Shown: one piece after another, positions 1 to 6,256 of the stretch
How the letters are laid out: every line of letters begins with the position of its first letter
How positions within the stretch are numbered: the stretch's first letter is position 1
Origin: Clostridiales bacterium
GTDB taxonomy: Bacteria > Bacillota > Clostridia > Tissierellales > Sedimentibacteraceae
Direction of reading: 5' to 3'
Assembly: GCA_003457065.1 (NCBI GenBank)
Contig: DMJQ01000060.1
Span: 1 to 6,930, forward strand
DNA: 6,930 nt
The notes under the pieces: generated by a model
The model's database searches: none
What the model was told of the DNA's origin: nothing
The model's input: the letters and a program-made list of their open reading frames with translations, nothing else
Made by a program: the position numbers and the translations under genes

Positions 1-765
1 TAAAAATTCTAAATCTCCCTCACATCCGCATAATAAGGGGCCCGCACCGCCAAAAGGAGAGTCTGCCCAGGGAAAGCCCATTACATAAGAAGAAGCGACA
101 ACTTTATCCTTTTTGTCGATTTCAATCAAAGATTCAAAAAGGCTCTTTGCCGGGTCAACTCTTGTTTCGCTCTGCTCGCCGCAGACAAGAAGAGGAATCT
201 TAACTAAAGCAGTTTTTAAATTTTTCTTCTCCTTAAGGGCCTGAATGAGAATCTCTGCCGCCCTTACGCCTGTATCGTATGCATCTGTATGGGGTGCCTT
301 TCTATATGCGTAAAAGCCGTTGCAGTTGCGAATCATTTTATCGGTTAAAGTAGCATGCATATCAAGGGAGCTTACGATTGGAACATCAGGCCATATTTTT
401 CTTATATCTTCTAAAAGAGCTCCTTCGGGGTCATCTTCACCGTCAACGGCCATAGAGCCGTGAAGGGCAAGGCAGATACCGTCAAGATATGGTATTTCAG
501 AAAGCCCTTTTACTATATTGTTTTTAAAGGTTAAAAATGTTTCTAATGTAAGCATACCCGAGGGGATTCCTCTGGCAAAAAATGTGGGGAAAATCTCAGC
601 GCCTTCTTTTTGAAGGGTTTTATATATTCCGCCGACCACGGATTCGCCCCAGCCCTTAGTCCTATAAACATCTTCACCGAAAACCGTCGTAAAATCTTCA
701 CAAACAGAACGTATTTCCGTAAACGAATTGCTCTCATGCATCATAGAAGCAATTGCGATTTTCAT
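1..765 (-). CDS. M81 family metallopeptidase (MlrC-like), N-terminal 255 residues, runs off left edge
   Basis: The reading frame is open from ATG at 765 to the window edge with no stop, giving 255 residues; family members are usually near 480-500, so about half is present. The start MKIAIASMMHESNSFT is the typical opening of MlrC (DUF1485/M81) proteins. Other family blocks seen are ALHGSM with DDPEG shortly after, SLDMHAT, APHTD and GFPWADSPFGG. The expected zinc/active-site residues are H102, D135, H137 and H159; the D-x-H pair followed 22 residues later by His matches the spacing known for microcystinase MlrC. The family cleaves small or cyclic peptides or related amide bonds; the natural substrate here is unknown and microcystin is not implied. 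An AGGAGGA site at 771-777 sits 5 nt before the ATG. No signal peptide is visible, so it is probably cytoplasmic. It looks like the first gene of its unit, facing a decayed LysR-like gene. Confidence 0.88.
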   Translation of the reverse strand, partial: MKIAIASMMHESNSFTEIRSVCEDFTTVFGEDVYRTKGWGESVVGGIYKTLQKEGAEIFPTFFARGIPSGMLTLETFLTFKNNIVKGLSEIPYLDGICLALHGSMAVDGEDDPEGALLEDIRKIWPDVPIVSSLDMHATLTDKMIRNCNGFYAYRKAPHTDAYDTGVRAAEILIQALKEKKNLKTALVKIPLLVCGEQSETRVDPAKSLFESLIEIDKKDKVVASSYVMGFPWADSPFGGAGPLLCGCEGDLEFL

Positions 766-832
766 TTGTATCCTCCTCTAAATAAAATTATAATTGTTAA
801 ATGACTATATTTAAAATTATCACAACAATTTC

Positions 833-860
833 ATTATACGAAACAATAAAAGCCTGTTAA
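833..860 (-). promoter_or_regulatory. Candidate sigma-A-type promoter for the M81 peptidase gene
   Basis: Read on the minus strand, TTAACA (855-860) and TATAAT (833-838) are separated by 16 bp. The -10 is a perfect consensus and the -35 has one mismatch. Transcription would start near 826, giving a leader of about 60 nt that contains the AGGAGGA site. The match is by eye, and AT-rich DNA yields chance -10 boxes, so confidence is moderate. Confidence 0.45.
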
Positions 861-925
861 AAATAAGCAAGAATATGATTTGTGAGGGACAGTGAGGGTA
901 TATTTCTTATTTTGAAGGCTTTTAT
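846..925. repeat. Long imperfect palindrome overlapping the -35 region of the M81 promoter
   Basis: ATAAAAGCC (846-854) pairs with GGCTTTTAT (917-925). Further in, AAAATAAG (860-867) pairs with CTTATTTT (906-913), and AATAT (872-876) with ATATT (900-904). The stems are separated by small asymmetric internal loops, and the apex (877-899) carries a tandem GTGAGGG repeat. No T-run follows in either direction, so it is not an obvious terminator. It spans the -35 of the candidate M81 promoter and lies between divergent coding traces. An operator region or the remnant of a small palindromic repeat are both possible. Confidence 0.5.
882..898. promoter_or_regulatory. Tandem GTGAGGG repeat, 10-bp period, possible regulator site
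   Basis: GTGAGGG occurs at 882-888 and again at 892-898, spaced exactly one helical turn apart in otherwise AT-rich DNA. Relative to the inferred start near 826 on the minus strand, the pair lies at roughly -56 to -72. That is where an activator bound as a dimer would sit. The regulator is unknown, and the functional role is inference. Confidence 0.3.
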
Positions 926-974
926 AAAGGTTATCTATTTACTTCATTATAATTAAAAATACAAGTGATTTATT

Positions 975-1003
975 TTTAAACAGCAAAGGACTACGGCTAT
1001 AAT
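975..1003 (+). promoter_or_regulatory. Weak candidate promoter for the decayed plus-strand gene
   Basis: TTTAAA (975-980) and TATAAT (998-1003) are spaced by 17 bp on the plus strand, 15 bp before the first ATG of the remnant at 1019. The -35 is poor. If still active, it would give a transcript of about 320 nt ending at the hairpin at 1300-1334. Confidence 0.25.
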
Positions 1004-1018
1004 TATATAAGTTTTTAT

Positions 1019-1297
1019 ATGATATTACAATATAGAGATCGAATTTACGAAAAATATTAAGTCTTTTATTGGATAAAAAATAATTAGGATTTTCCTGAGA
1101 AAACAGCGCTTTTTGTAAATTATAAAGAGCAGATATGATATGGATACAGTTCTTTGGAAATGATAGGAGTAAAACCTACGCTTATAAATATTAATTATTA
1201 TTCAGGTAATATTCATTTCATTTCAAAGCCCTTTACGATAGGAATTTATATGGTATCTGTATATGACAGAAGCAAGAAAGAAACATTGAGCAGATAA
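1019..1297 (+). pseudogene. Decayed gene with three in-frame stops, resembling a LysR-type regulator
   Basis: One frame runs from ATG at 1019 to TAA at 1295-1297, interrupted by TAA (1058-1060), TAG (1085-1087) and TGA (1136-1138). The pieces read MILQYRDRIYEKY, then VFYWIKNN, then DFPEKTALFVNYKEQI, then a last segment of 53 residues ending KKETLSR. The opening resembles the start of clostridial LysR-type regulators, which often begin M-x-LQYL-x-x-IYEVY. The stretch IGVKPTLININ and the end, KPFTIGIYMVSVYDRSKK followed by ETLS, resemble parts of the LysR effector domain and its C-terminus. Only about 90 codons remain against the usual 290-300, so large internal deletions must have occurred and the helix-turn-helix is lost. 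Divergent placement from the M81 gene fits the classic LysR arrangement. Single-frame continuity is seen directly; the LysR label is a tentative inference from short segments. Confidence 0.4.
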
Positions 1298-1299
1298 AT

Positions 1300-1334
1300 A
1301 AAAAAGTATACGGCAGATGCCTGTATACTTTTTT
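1300..1334. terminator. Symmetric, probably bidirectional rho-independent terminator
   Basis: AAAAAAGTATAC (1300-1311) pairs perfectly with GTATACTTTTTT (1323-1334). GGC (1312-1314) pairs with GCC (1319-1321) around an AGAT loop, with one bulged T at 1322. It follows the stop of the decayed plus-strand gene by 2 nt, and lies 115 nt beyond the stop of the YyaL-family gene on the minus strand. The A-run and T-run flanks let it work in both directions. Confidence 0.75.
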
Positions 1335-1449
1335 ACTAATACAAAAAGATATGAACTTAAAGAATAGACGTGTGGCTCAAATATGTCCTGTGAACTTAGA
1401 GGGTGCCGGTTAGAATTTCGGCAACAATCTAAATTTTATTCCTAGGCTT

Positions 1450-3405
1450 TTATAATTCATTTACAGGGGGCAGACAGTGATGATGCTGGCAGATGTAAAA
1501 GGTTGTTTTGTTGTTTTTAAGAGGATACTCGGTTGTTTTGCAATCAAGAATTTTCACAATGGCGTCTTCCGGCACCTGATTCACAACAAAATTAAAATCG
1601 CTTTTGTCTTTTAAGACGCATACAATTTCCTTTGGAGGATTCATATACAGCATAAGAGCTGTCATAAAAAAGCTATGGCTTGACGGATAGGAGAAAGATT
1701 CTTTCATCATAAACTCAAATTGCATTTCAGTATATTTTTCTAATTTTTCTGTTTTATTTAGTTTCGATAGGATTAGCATATTATAGGCCATTACAGAATT
1801 ACCGGAAGGAATTGCGCCGTCATAAGTTTCTTTGGGCCTTGTTAAAAGCTGTTCTCCCGATTTACCGTAAAGGTAAAATCCACCGTTATTAATATCATAA
1901 AATTCTTCAATGGCTTTTTCTGTTAGATTATAGGCTTTTTCTGCATATTGATTGTTAAATGTTACCTTATATAGCTCCAATAGTCCAAAAATATAAAAGG
2001 CATAATCATCTATAAAGCTTGTTTTGCTTATTTTGCCGTCTCTGTAAGAGGTAAAGACAGTATTATTTTCTGTCATATGGTCTTTGATGAAGGCAGCGGC
2101 TCTTTCGGCGGCATTTAGATATAAAGGATTTTTAAACGCGGCATATGCGCTTGATAAGGTTCCTATCATAAGGCCGTTCCATGCAGATAATATCTTATCG
2201 TCTAAATGAAGAGCGTACCTTTTCTTTCTATATTCATAGAGCTTTGGAAGATGAACCTCTATATTTTGATTTTTTATCCCTGTGAAAATAAGATTTGGAA
2301 TACTTTTCCCTTCAAAATTTCCTTTTTCGGTAATATTAAATGTTTCATTGAAATGCTTCCCGTCGGTTTCTCCTAATATTTTTATAACTTCTTCAGGCTC
2401 AAAAAGATAATATTTGCCTTCAACACCTTCGCTGTCGGCATCTTGAGCACAATAGAAGCCGCCTTCCGGGCTTGTTAATTCCTTTAAGATATATTGAATT
2501 GTTTTTTCTACAATATTTTGATAGTCCTTTATACCGGTAATTTTATAAGCCTCTGCATAGGCTAAAATCAATAATGCATTGTCATAGAGCATTTTTTCAA
2601 AATGGGGGGCAAGCCATTGATCATCTGTAGAATATCTTGAAAATCCAAAGCCGATATGGTCAAAAATACCGCCCTTATACATTTGCAATAAGGTTTTTTC
2701 AGACATTTCCAATGCTCTGTTTACATTTTCTGCCCTGTAATACTTCATTAAAAACAATAATCCATGAGCCATTGGAAATTTAGGGGCATTGCCAAAACCG
2801 CCATACTCTTCATCAAAACTATTTGACATGGATTCAAATGCCTGCCGAAGTATTTTCTCAGGGGAGGCTTCGAAGCTTTTTACTGTCTGAGGCTTTGTAA
2901 TAAAACTTGTTATTTCATGGGCAAGCTTTTCCATATCATCTTTTTCAAGCTTCCATCTTTTGTTGATTTCAGATAATAGTTCCATTAAGCCTGGCATTCC
3001 ACGGCTTGAACGCTTTGGAAAATAAGTTCCTGCATAAAAGGGCTTTTTATCCGGGGTCATTAAAATTGTTAAGGGCCAGCCGCCGCTTCCTGTCATAGCC
3101 TGGCAAACATTCATATAAATGCTGTCAATATCGGGCCTTTCTTCCTTATCTACCTTTATGGCGATAAAATTAGCATTTAATATTTCAGCGACTTCTTCAT
3201 CTTCAAAGCTTTCCTTCTCCATTACATGGCACCAGTGACAGGTAGAATAGCCGATACTTAAAAAAACCGGCTTATCTTCTGCCTTTGCCTTTTCAAAGGC
3301 TTCTTTGCACCAAGGAAACCATGCTACAGGATTATAGGCATGTTGCAATAGGTAGGGGGATTTCTCAGAAATCAATCTATTGGGTACGTTTGAATTTTTA
3401 GTCAT
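1450..3405 (-). CDS. Thioredoxin domain-containing protein, DUF255 / YyaL-SPATA20 family
   Basis: This is a complete 651-residue protein, slightly shorter than B. subtilis YyaL (about 690). Residues about 4-165 are the thioredoxin-like DUF255 domain. It contains the CHWCH motif (C56, C59, H60), followed by [17 protein letters not shown] and the cis-proline loop GGWPLT (P111). Residues about 190-560 resemble the (alpha/alpha)6 barrel related to N-acylglucosamine 2-epimerases, with conserved blocks [35 protein letters not shown] and [11 protein letters not shown]. The C-terminus keeps the family Cys-rich end (YICQHHHC). The biochemical role of the family is not established; a redox or sugar-linked function is only inferred from the folds. 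There is no signal peptide or membrane helix, so it is cytoplasmic. The ATG is fixed by an ideal AGGAGGTGAT site (3412-3421). The flanking terminators suggest a single-gene transcript. Confidence 0.95.
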   Translation of the reverse strand: MTKNSNVPNRLISEKSPYLLQHAYNPVAWFPWCKEAFEKAKAEDKPVFLSIGYSTCHWCHVMEKESFEDEEVAEILNANFIAIKVDKEERPDIDSIYMNVCQAMTGSGGWPLTILMTPDKKPFYAGTYFPKRSSRGMPGLMELLSEINKRWKLEKDDMEKLAHEITSFITKPQTVKSFEASPEKILRQAFESMSNSFDEEYGGFGNAPKFPMAHGLLFLMKYYRAENVNRALEMSEKTLLQMYKGGIFDHIGFGFSRYSTDDQWLAPHFEKMLYDNALLILAYAEAYKITGIKDYQNIVEKTIQYILKELTSPEGGFYCAQDADSEGVEGKYYLFEPEEVIKILGETDGKHFNETFNITEKGNFEGKSIPNLIFTGIKNQNIEVHLPKLYEYRKKRYALHLDDKILSAWNGLMIGTLSSAYAAFKNPLYLNAAERAAAFIKDHMTENNTVFTSYRDGKISKTSFIDDYAFYIFGLLELYKVTFNNQYAEKAYNLTEKAIEEFYDINNGGFYLYGKSGEQLLTRPKETYDGAIPSGNSVMAYNMLILSKLNKTEKLEKYTEMQFEFMMKESFSYPSSHSFFMTALMLYMNPPKEIVCVLKDKSDFNFVVNQVPEDAIVKILDCKTTEYPLKNNKTTFYICQHHHCLPPVNEL

Positions 3406-3411
3406 AAGGGC

Positions 3412-3421
3412 ATCACCTCCT
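3412..3421 (-). promoter_or_regulatory. Ideal Shine-Dalgarno site of the YyaL-family gene
   Basis: On the minus strand AGGAGGTGAT is fully complementary to the 16S rRNA 3' end and lies 6 nt before the ATG (10 nt from the AGGAGG core). It fixes the start at 3405 and predicts strong translation initiation. Confidence 0.85.
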
Positions 3422-3428
3422 ATTATAT

Positions 3429-3447
3429 TTAATACCTTTAGTATTAA
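3429..3447. promoter_or_regulatory. Small perfect dyad in the leader of the YyaL-family gene
   Basis: TTAATAC (3429-3435) and GTATTAA (3441-3447) are exact inverted repeats separated by CTTTA. The dyad lies between the candidate promoter and the Shine-Dalgarno site. Its size and form fit a binding site for a dimeric repressor (for example MarR or HxlR type), or a weak mRNA hairpin. In DNA this AT-rich a chance match is possible. Confidence 0.35.
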
Positions 3448-3471
3448 GTAATATGTTAAAAATATACTTTT

Positions 3472-3501
3472 ATAATATAGATTATAAAGCTATTATATCA
3501 A
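3472..3501 (-). promoter_or_regulatory. Candidate promoter of the YyaL-family gene
   Basis: On the minus strand TTGATA (3496-3501) and TATTAT (3472-3477) are separated by 18 bp, which would place the start near 3465 with a leader of about 60 nt. Several overlapping TATAAT-like strings occur here (for example around 3481-3486 and 3491-3496), so the exact promoter is uncertain. Confidence 0.35.
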
Positions 3502-3540
3502 TCTTTTTATCTAATTAAAATTTATGTTTTATTGAGAAAA

Positions 3541-3574
3541 ACAGGGATTAACTAAATTAATAGTTAATCCCTGT
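3541..3574 (-). terminator. Strong rho-independent terminator after the decayed hydrolase and ABC cluster
   Basis: ACAGGGATTAACTA (3541-3554) pairs perfectly over 14 bp with TAGTTAATCCCTGT (3561-3574) around an AATTAA loop. On the minus strand it is followed by TTTTTCTC. It starts 5 nt beyond the stop at 3579. No other convincing terminator is seen between here and the ABC ATPase stop at 4096, so it may end the whole upstream cluster. It also insulates the YyaL-family gene. Confidence 0.85.
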
Positions 3575-3578
3575 AATG

Positions 3579-4091
3579 TTATTTATAAAATCTATGACCT
3601 CCATAATCATATAATTTTATCAAAGTCTTCTTATGCCAGCAAGTAGGGGTAATGCCTTTAATGGCTCTAAAATATAAAGCTCCTTGTGAATAATTGGTAT
3701 TATTCAATGCTTCGATAACTGAGGTTATTATCTTGTTTGAAGGTATGGCTTTAGCATAAGCGCCAATTCTTGTCAGTTCAAGCTGATTTGGCTGAAAAAA
3801 TACAGCATAAAGAGAATTAGGAAATATTTTATTCTTAATCCTGTTCATAATAACATTAATAACTAATATTTGCCTTTTTTTATCTTTCCTATATGATTCG
3901 CTTTTTAGTACAATCTTACATTTTATTAGCCATATTCATAATCAATAAGTCTAACTATCTGGCAGACTTAATTTTTCAATCCAATAATCAGGGCTACTAG
4001 CTACATTTTTGTTAGCTAAAATATACATTGCAGCTTTAAAATCACTAATTTTATTAATTGCTTCAATTTTTAATATAGACTTGAAAGAGTC
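3579..4091 (-). pseudogene. Decayed SleB-like cell wall hydrolase (Hydrolase_2), three in-frame stops and lost N-terminus
   Basis: A single frame runs from 4091 to TAA at 3579-3581, broken by TAG (3951-3953), TGA (3942-3944) and TGA (3936-3938). The upstream piece of 46 codons contains ISDFKAAMYILANK and the SPDYWIEK motif, common in Firmicute cell-wall and phage lytic proteins. After the stops, VLKSESYRKD, then VINVIMNRIKNKIFPNSLYAV with FFQPNQLE, then GALYF and YGGHRFYK line up with the SleB/CwlJ-type hydrolase domain, in which the Glu of KSES matches the proposed catalytic Glu. The normal E-G-Q after it reads K-K-R-Q, a further sign of decay. An 89-codon piece from ATG at 3848 to the stop remains open but starts inside the domain, after the catalytic Glu, so it is unlikely to be functional. 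No start codon or N-terminal half exists before 4091; only 4 nt separate the remnant from the ATPase stop. Intact family members hydrolyse peptidoglycan, often spore cortex. Confidence 0.75.
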
Positions 4092-4095
4092 TTAC

Positions 4096-5196
4096 CTAAG
4101 CCAGTATTTTTATTGTGTCTTCAGCAACTGCATTTTCATTGCTATCAAAGAAATGGACTTGATGCTTATTGCCATATAGGACTATAGCGGAACCGATTCT
4201 ATAATCATGACTGTAATCGGTTCTTACCTTTATGGTAGTTGCGTTCCTTTTTACATGCAGTATGGTTTCTGAACCATAAACTTCCATATGCTCAATTAAA
4301 CCATCCATTAAACGGAAACGGCCTTCACCGCCTTGTGTATATAAATGCTCAGGCCTAAGCCCCAAAGTTACGGGTTCACCGGGAAAGTCTGCGGTTAATT
4401 CCACCGGCAGCCTGCACAGCCCCTCAATGTTTATATAATTATTGCCATCACATTCCACGAATCCCTTTAAAAAGTTCATTGGATATGTGCCTATAAAACC
4501 TGCGACAAAGACATTATCTGGGTGGCGGTATAAATTCATTGGCGTATCTGCCTGCATTATTATCCCGTCTTTCATCACTACGATTTTTTCGCCTAAAGTC
4601 ATAGCTTCCATCTGGTCATGTGTAACGTATATAAATGTTGTGTTAAGCCTTCTGTGTAAATCAGCAATTTCTTCACGCATTTGTATGCGGAGCTTGGCGT
4701 CGAGGTTTGAAAGCGGTTCGTCCATCAAAAATATTTTGGGTGCTCTGACGATAGCTCTGCCCATTGCAACCCGCTGTCTTTCTCCGCCTGAAAGTGCACC
4801 GGGCCTGCGTTCAAGCATCTTTTCAAGACCAAGGCTTTTTGCGGCTTCGCTAACCTGCCTGTTAATCTCAATTTTTGGAACCTTCCGTATCTTCAGTCCA
4901 AAAGCCATATTATCAAATACACTCATATGGGGATATAGGGCATAATTTTGAAAAACCATAGCCAGGTCCCTGTCTTTTGACGGTATATCGTTTACCGGTT
5001 TGCCATCAATTTCTATCGTGCCGCCTGTTACTGTTTCAAGCCCGGCAATCATACGCAGCGTCGTTGATTTACCGCAGCCGGAAGGGCCTACAAACACAAC
5101 AAATTCTGTGTCTTTAATACTAAGGCTGATTCCTTTAACAGCTTCCGTATCCTGTGTATATTTCTTGCTGACATTGATTAGCTCCAGTGATGCCAC
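4096..5196 (-). CDS. ABC transporter ATP-binding protein, MalK/UgpC/MsmX (carbohydrate importer) type
   Basis: This is a complete 366-residue nucleotide-binding subunit, the usual length for the family. It shows Walker [10 protein letters not shown] (37-45), Q-loop [13 protein letters not shown] (Q83), signature LSGGERQ (135-141), Walker B IFLMDE (155-160), D-loop SNLD and switch H193 in [11 protein letters not shown]. After residue about 235 comes the regulatory OB/TOBE part typical of MalK and UgpC, with [18 protein letters not shown] (278-285) and [10 protein letters not shown]. All catalytic motifs are intact. The start is GTG with AGGA 8 nt upstream. Members energise uptake of sugars or glycerol-3-phosphate, often shared by several importers (MsmX). 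No importer permease or binding protein is visible here. Instead the gene overlaps a MacB-like permease by 62 bp. Whether it serves that permease or distant sugar importers is open. The name UgpC, MsmX or MalK cannot be decided from sequence alone. Confidence 0.93.
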   Translation of the reverse strand: MASLELINVSKKYTQDTEAVKGISLSIKDTEFVVFVGPSGCGKSTTLRMIAGLETVTGGTIEIDGKPVNDIPSKDRDLAMVFQNYALYPHMSVFDNMAFGLKIRKVPKIEINRQVSEAAKSLGLEKMLERRPGALSGGERQRVAMGRAIVRAPKIFLMDEPLSNLDAKLRIQMREEIADLHRRLNTTFIYVTHDQMEAMTLGEKIVVMKDGIIMQADTPMNLYRHPDNVFVAGFIGTYPMNFLKGFVECDGNNYINIEGLCRLPVELTADFPGEPVTLGLRPEHLYTQGGEGRFRLMDGLIEHMEVYGSETILHVKRNATTIKVRTDYSHDYRIGSAIVLYGNKHQVHFFDSNENAVAEDTIKILA

Positions 5197-6256
5197 GCTT
5201 ATCTTCCTTTCTGTTTATTATTCCGTAGAAATAGGCTGCTGCTGGAATTAATACAATCAGCAGAAAATCGCTCAGTATATTAAAATCCCTTATATCAGGC
5301 TGAATTTTGTCAGTAATATGGACTTTATAAGCCCAACTTCCAATAGCATGCAGAGCACGGATATCTAAATAGCAGTAAGTTATCATAACAAACATATATA
5401 GCATACATGCCCCAGCAGCTAAAATCGCTATACAAAGTGTAAATACTTTTAAAAGTATAATTTTATGATTTTTAACAATGTCGCTTATATACTCAACTTG
5501 CATAGATGAATGTATATTGGCAACAGATTTTTTAAAATTGCTGATGATTGTGCCCAATAATATAACCAGAAGACCCATTGCGATTGCCAATGCCCCGACT
5601 TTTAGTTTCTGGTAAAACAATTTGTGAATATCCGCAGTAGGAATGATGTTATATTCATTTTCTGATATACCGTTTATTTTAAGTGAATTTATTAGTTCGG
5701 CTGAGGCAGACGCTTTGTTTATATCGGCTTTGCCTATAAGATTTTGAGGGAATTCTCCTTCGTCCATTGGAATATACACATTACTGGTTTTTAGCTCTCC
5801 GTCAGATATGATACCTCTTACGGTATATATAACCCCTTCAATTTCAAATGCATTGCCTGAAATATCTGTAGTGCCAAAGATTTCAAATGCTGCGAATTCG
5901 TTTAAAACAGCCACCGCTTCGGTATTTTTTTGATCTGTTTTGGTAAAGAAACCGCCCGTACCAAGAGGATAACCTGTAACGTAGGGGTATTTATAATTTG
6001 TACGAATCAAATTGCAATCGAAATTTGCGTTGTTGGAAACCAATGCCGCCGGCTTTTTTGACGTGTATGTCAGCATTAAACCGTCATCATTCATATCTTC
6101 TATTTTCGCTCCGGAAAGCCCTATGGTATCATTTGATTTTGGTGTTGCAAAAATCAGACTGTCCGGGGTTTTGGATATATAAAAGCTGCATAAAATAGTC
6201 AAAGCAAAAGTCAAAAGCAGCAGCAATAAGCTAAGTTTATTTTTCAAAAAAATCAC
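5135..6256 (-). CDS. MacB/FtsX-like ABC transporter permease, divergent
   Basis: The protein has 373 residues with four predicted membrane helices: about 7-28, 219-240, 266-297 and 327-348. The large extracytoplasmic domain between helices 1 and 2 carries the MacB periplasmic-core signature around 114-150 ([15 protein letters not shown], then YTVRGII). This is the topology of MacB/YknZ permeases, which work by mechanotransmission with an adaptor and an ATPase to expel peptides, toxins or drugs. The loop after helix 2 lacks the usual REIG-x-x-x-A-x-G pattern seen in FtsX/MacB proteins, so the subunit is divergent. GTG at 6256 is the first start after an in-frame stop; TTG at 6247 is an alternative. 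The start overlaps the adaptor gene by 20 bp with only a weak ribosome site, which implies coupling. The final 21 or so residues are read out of frame inside the ATPase gene and look non-functional. Confidence 0.8.
   Translation of the reverse strand: MIFLKNKLSLLLLLLTFALTILCSFYISKTPDSLIFATPKSNDTIGLSGAKIEDMNDDGLMLTYTSKKPAALVSNNANFDCNLIRTNYKYPYVTGYPLGTGGFFTKTDQKNTEAVAVLNEFAAFEIFGTTDISGNAFEIEGVIYTVRGIISDGELKTSNVYIPMDEGEFPQNLIGKADINKASASAELINSLKINGISENEYNIIPTADIHKLFYQKLKVGALAIAMGLLVILLGTIISNFKKSVANIHSSMQVEYISDIVKNHKIILLKVFTLCIAILAAGACMLYMFVMITYCYLDIRALHAIGSWAYKVHITDKIQPDIRDFNILSDFLLIVLIPAAAYFYGIINRKEDKRGITGANQCQQEIYTGYGSC

Noticed and set aside
543..737. 64-codon minus-strand open frame inside the M81 gene
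   Set aside because: It is out of frame with a clearly conserved MlrC reading frame that covers the same bases; it is a shadow.
610..804. 64-codon plus-strand open frame
   Set aside because: Antisense to the M81 gene, with no recognisable motif.
1351..1413. 20-codon plus-strand ORF starting MNLKNRRV
   Set aside because: It lies beyond the terminator with no ribosome binding site and no similarity; too short to support.
1409..1426. TGCCG / CGGCA inverted repeat resembling a tRNA arm or terminator
   Set aside because: It is a five-base stem with a 10-nt loop; there is no cloverleaf around it and no T-run.
4077..4092. Inverted repeat AGACT / AGTCT just after the ATPase stop as a possible terminator
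   Set aside because: The stem is only 5 bp and has no T-run on the minus strand; too weak to terminate.
4442..4945. 167-codon plus-strand open frame
   Set aside because: It is antisense to the highly conserved ATPase core, and its length comes from the codon bias of the opposite strand.
5000..5251. 83-codon plus-strand open frame
   Set aside because: Antisense to the Walker A region and the permease-ATPase junction; no ribosome site or family match.
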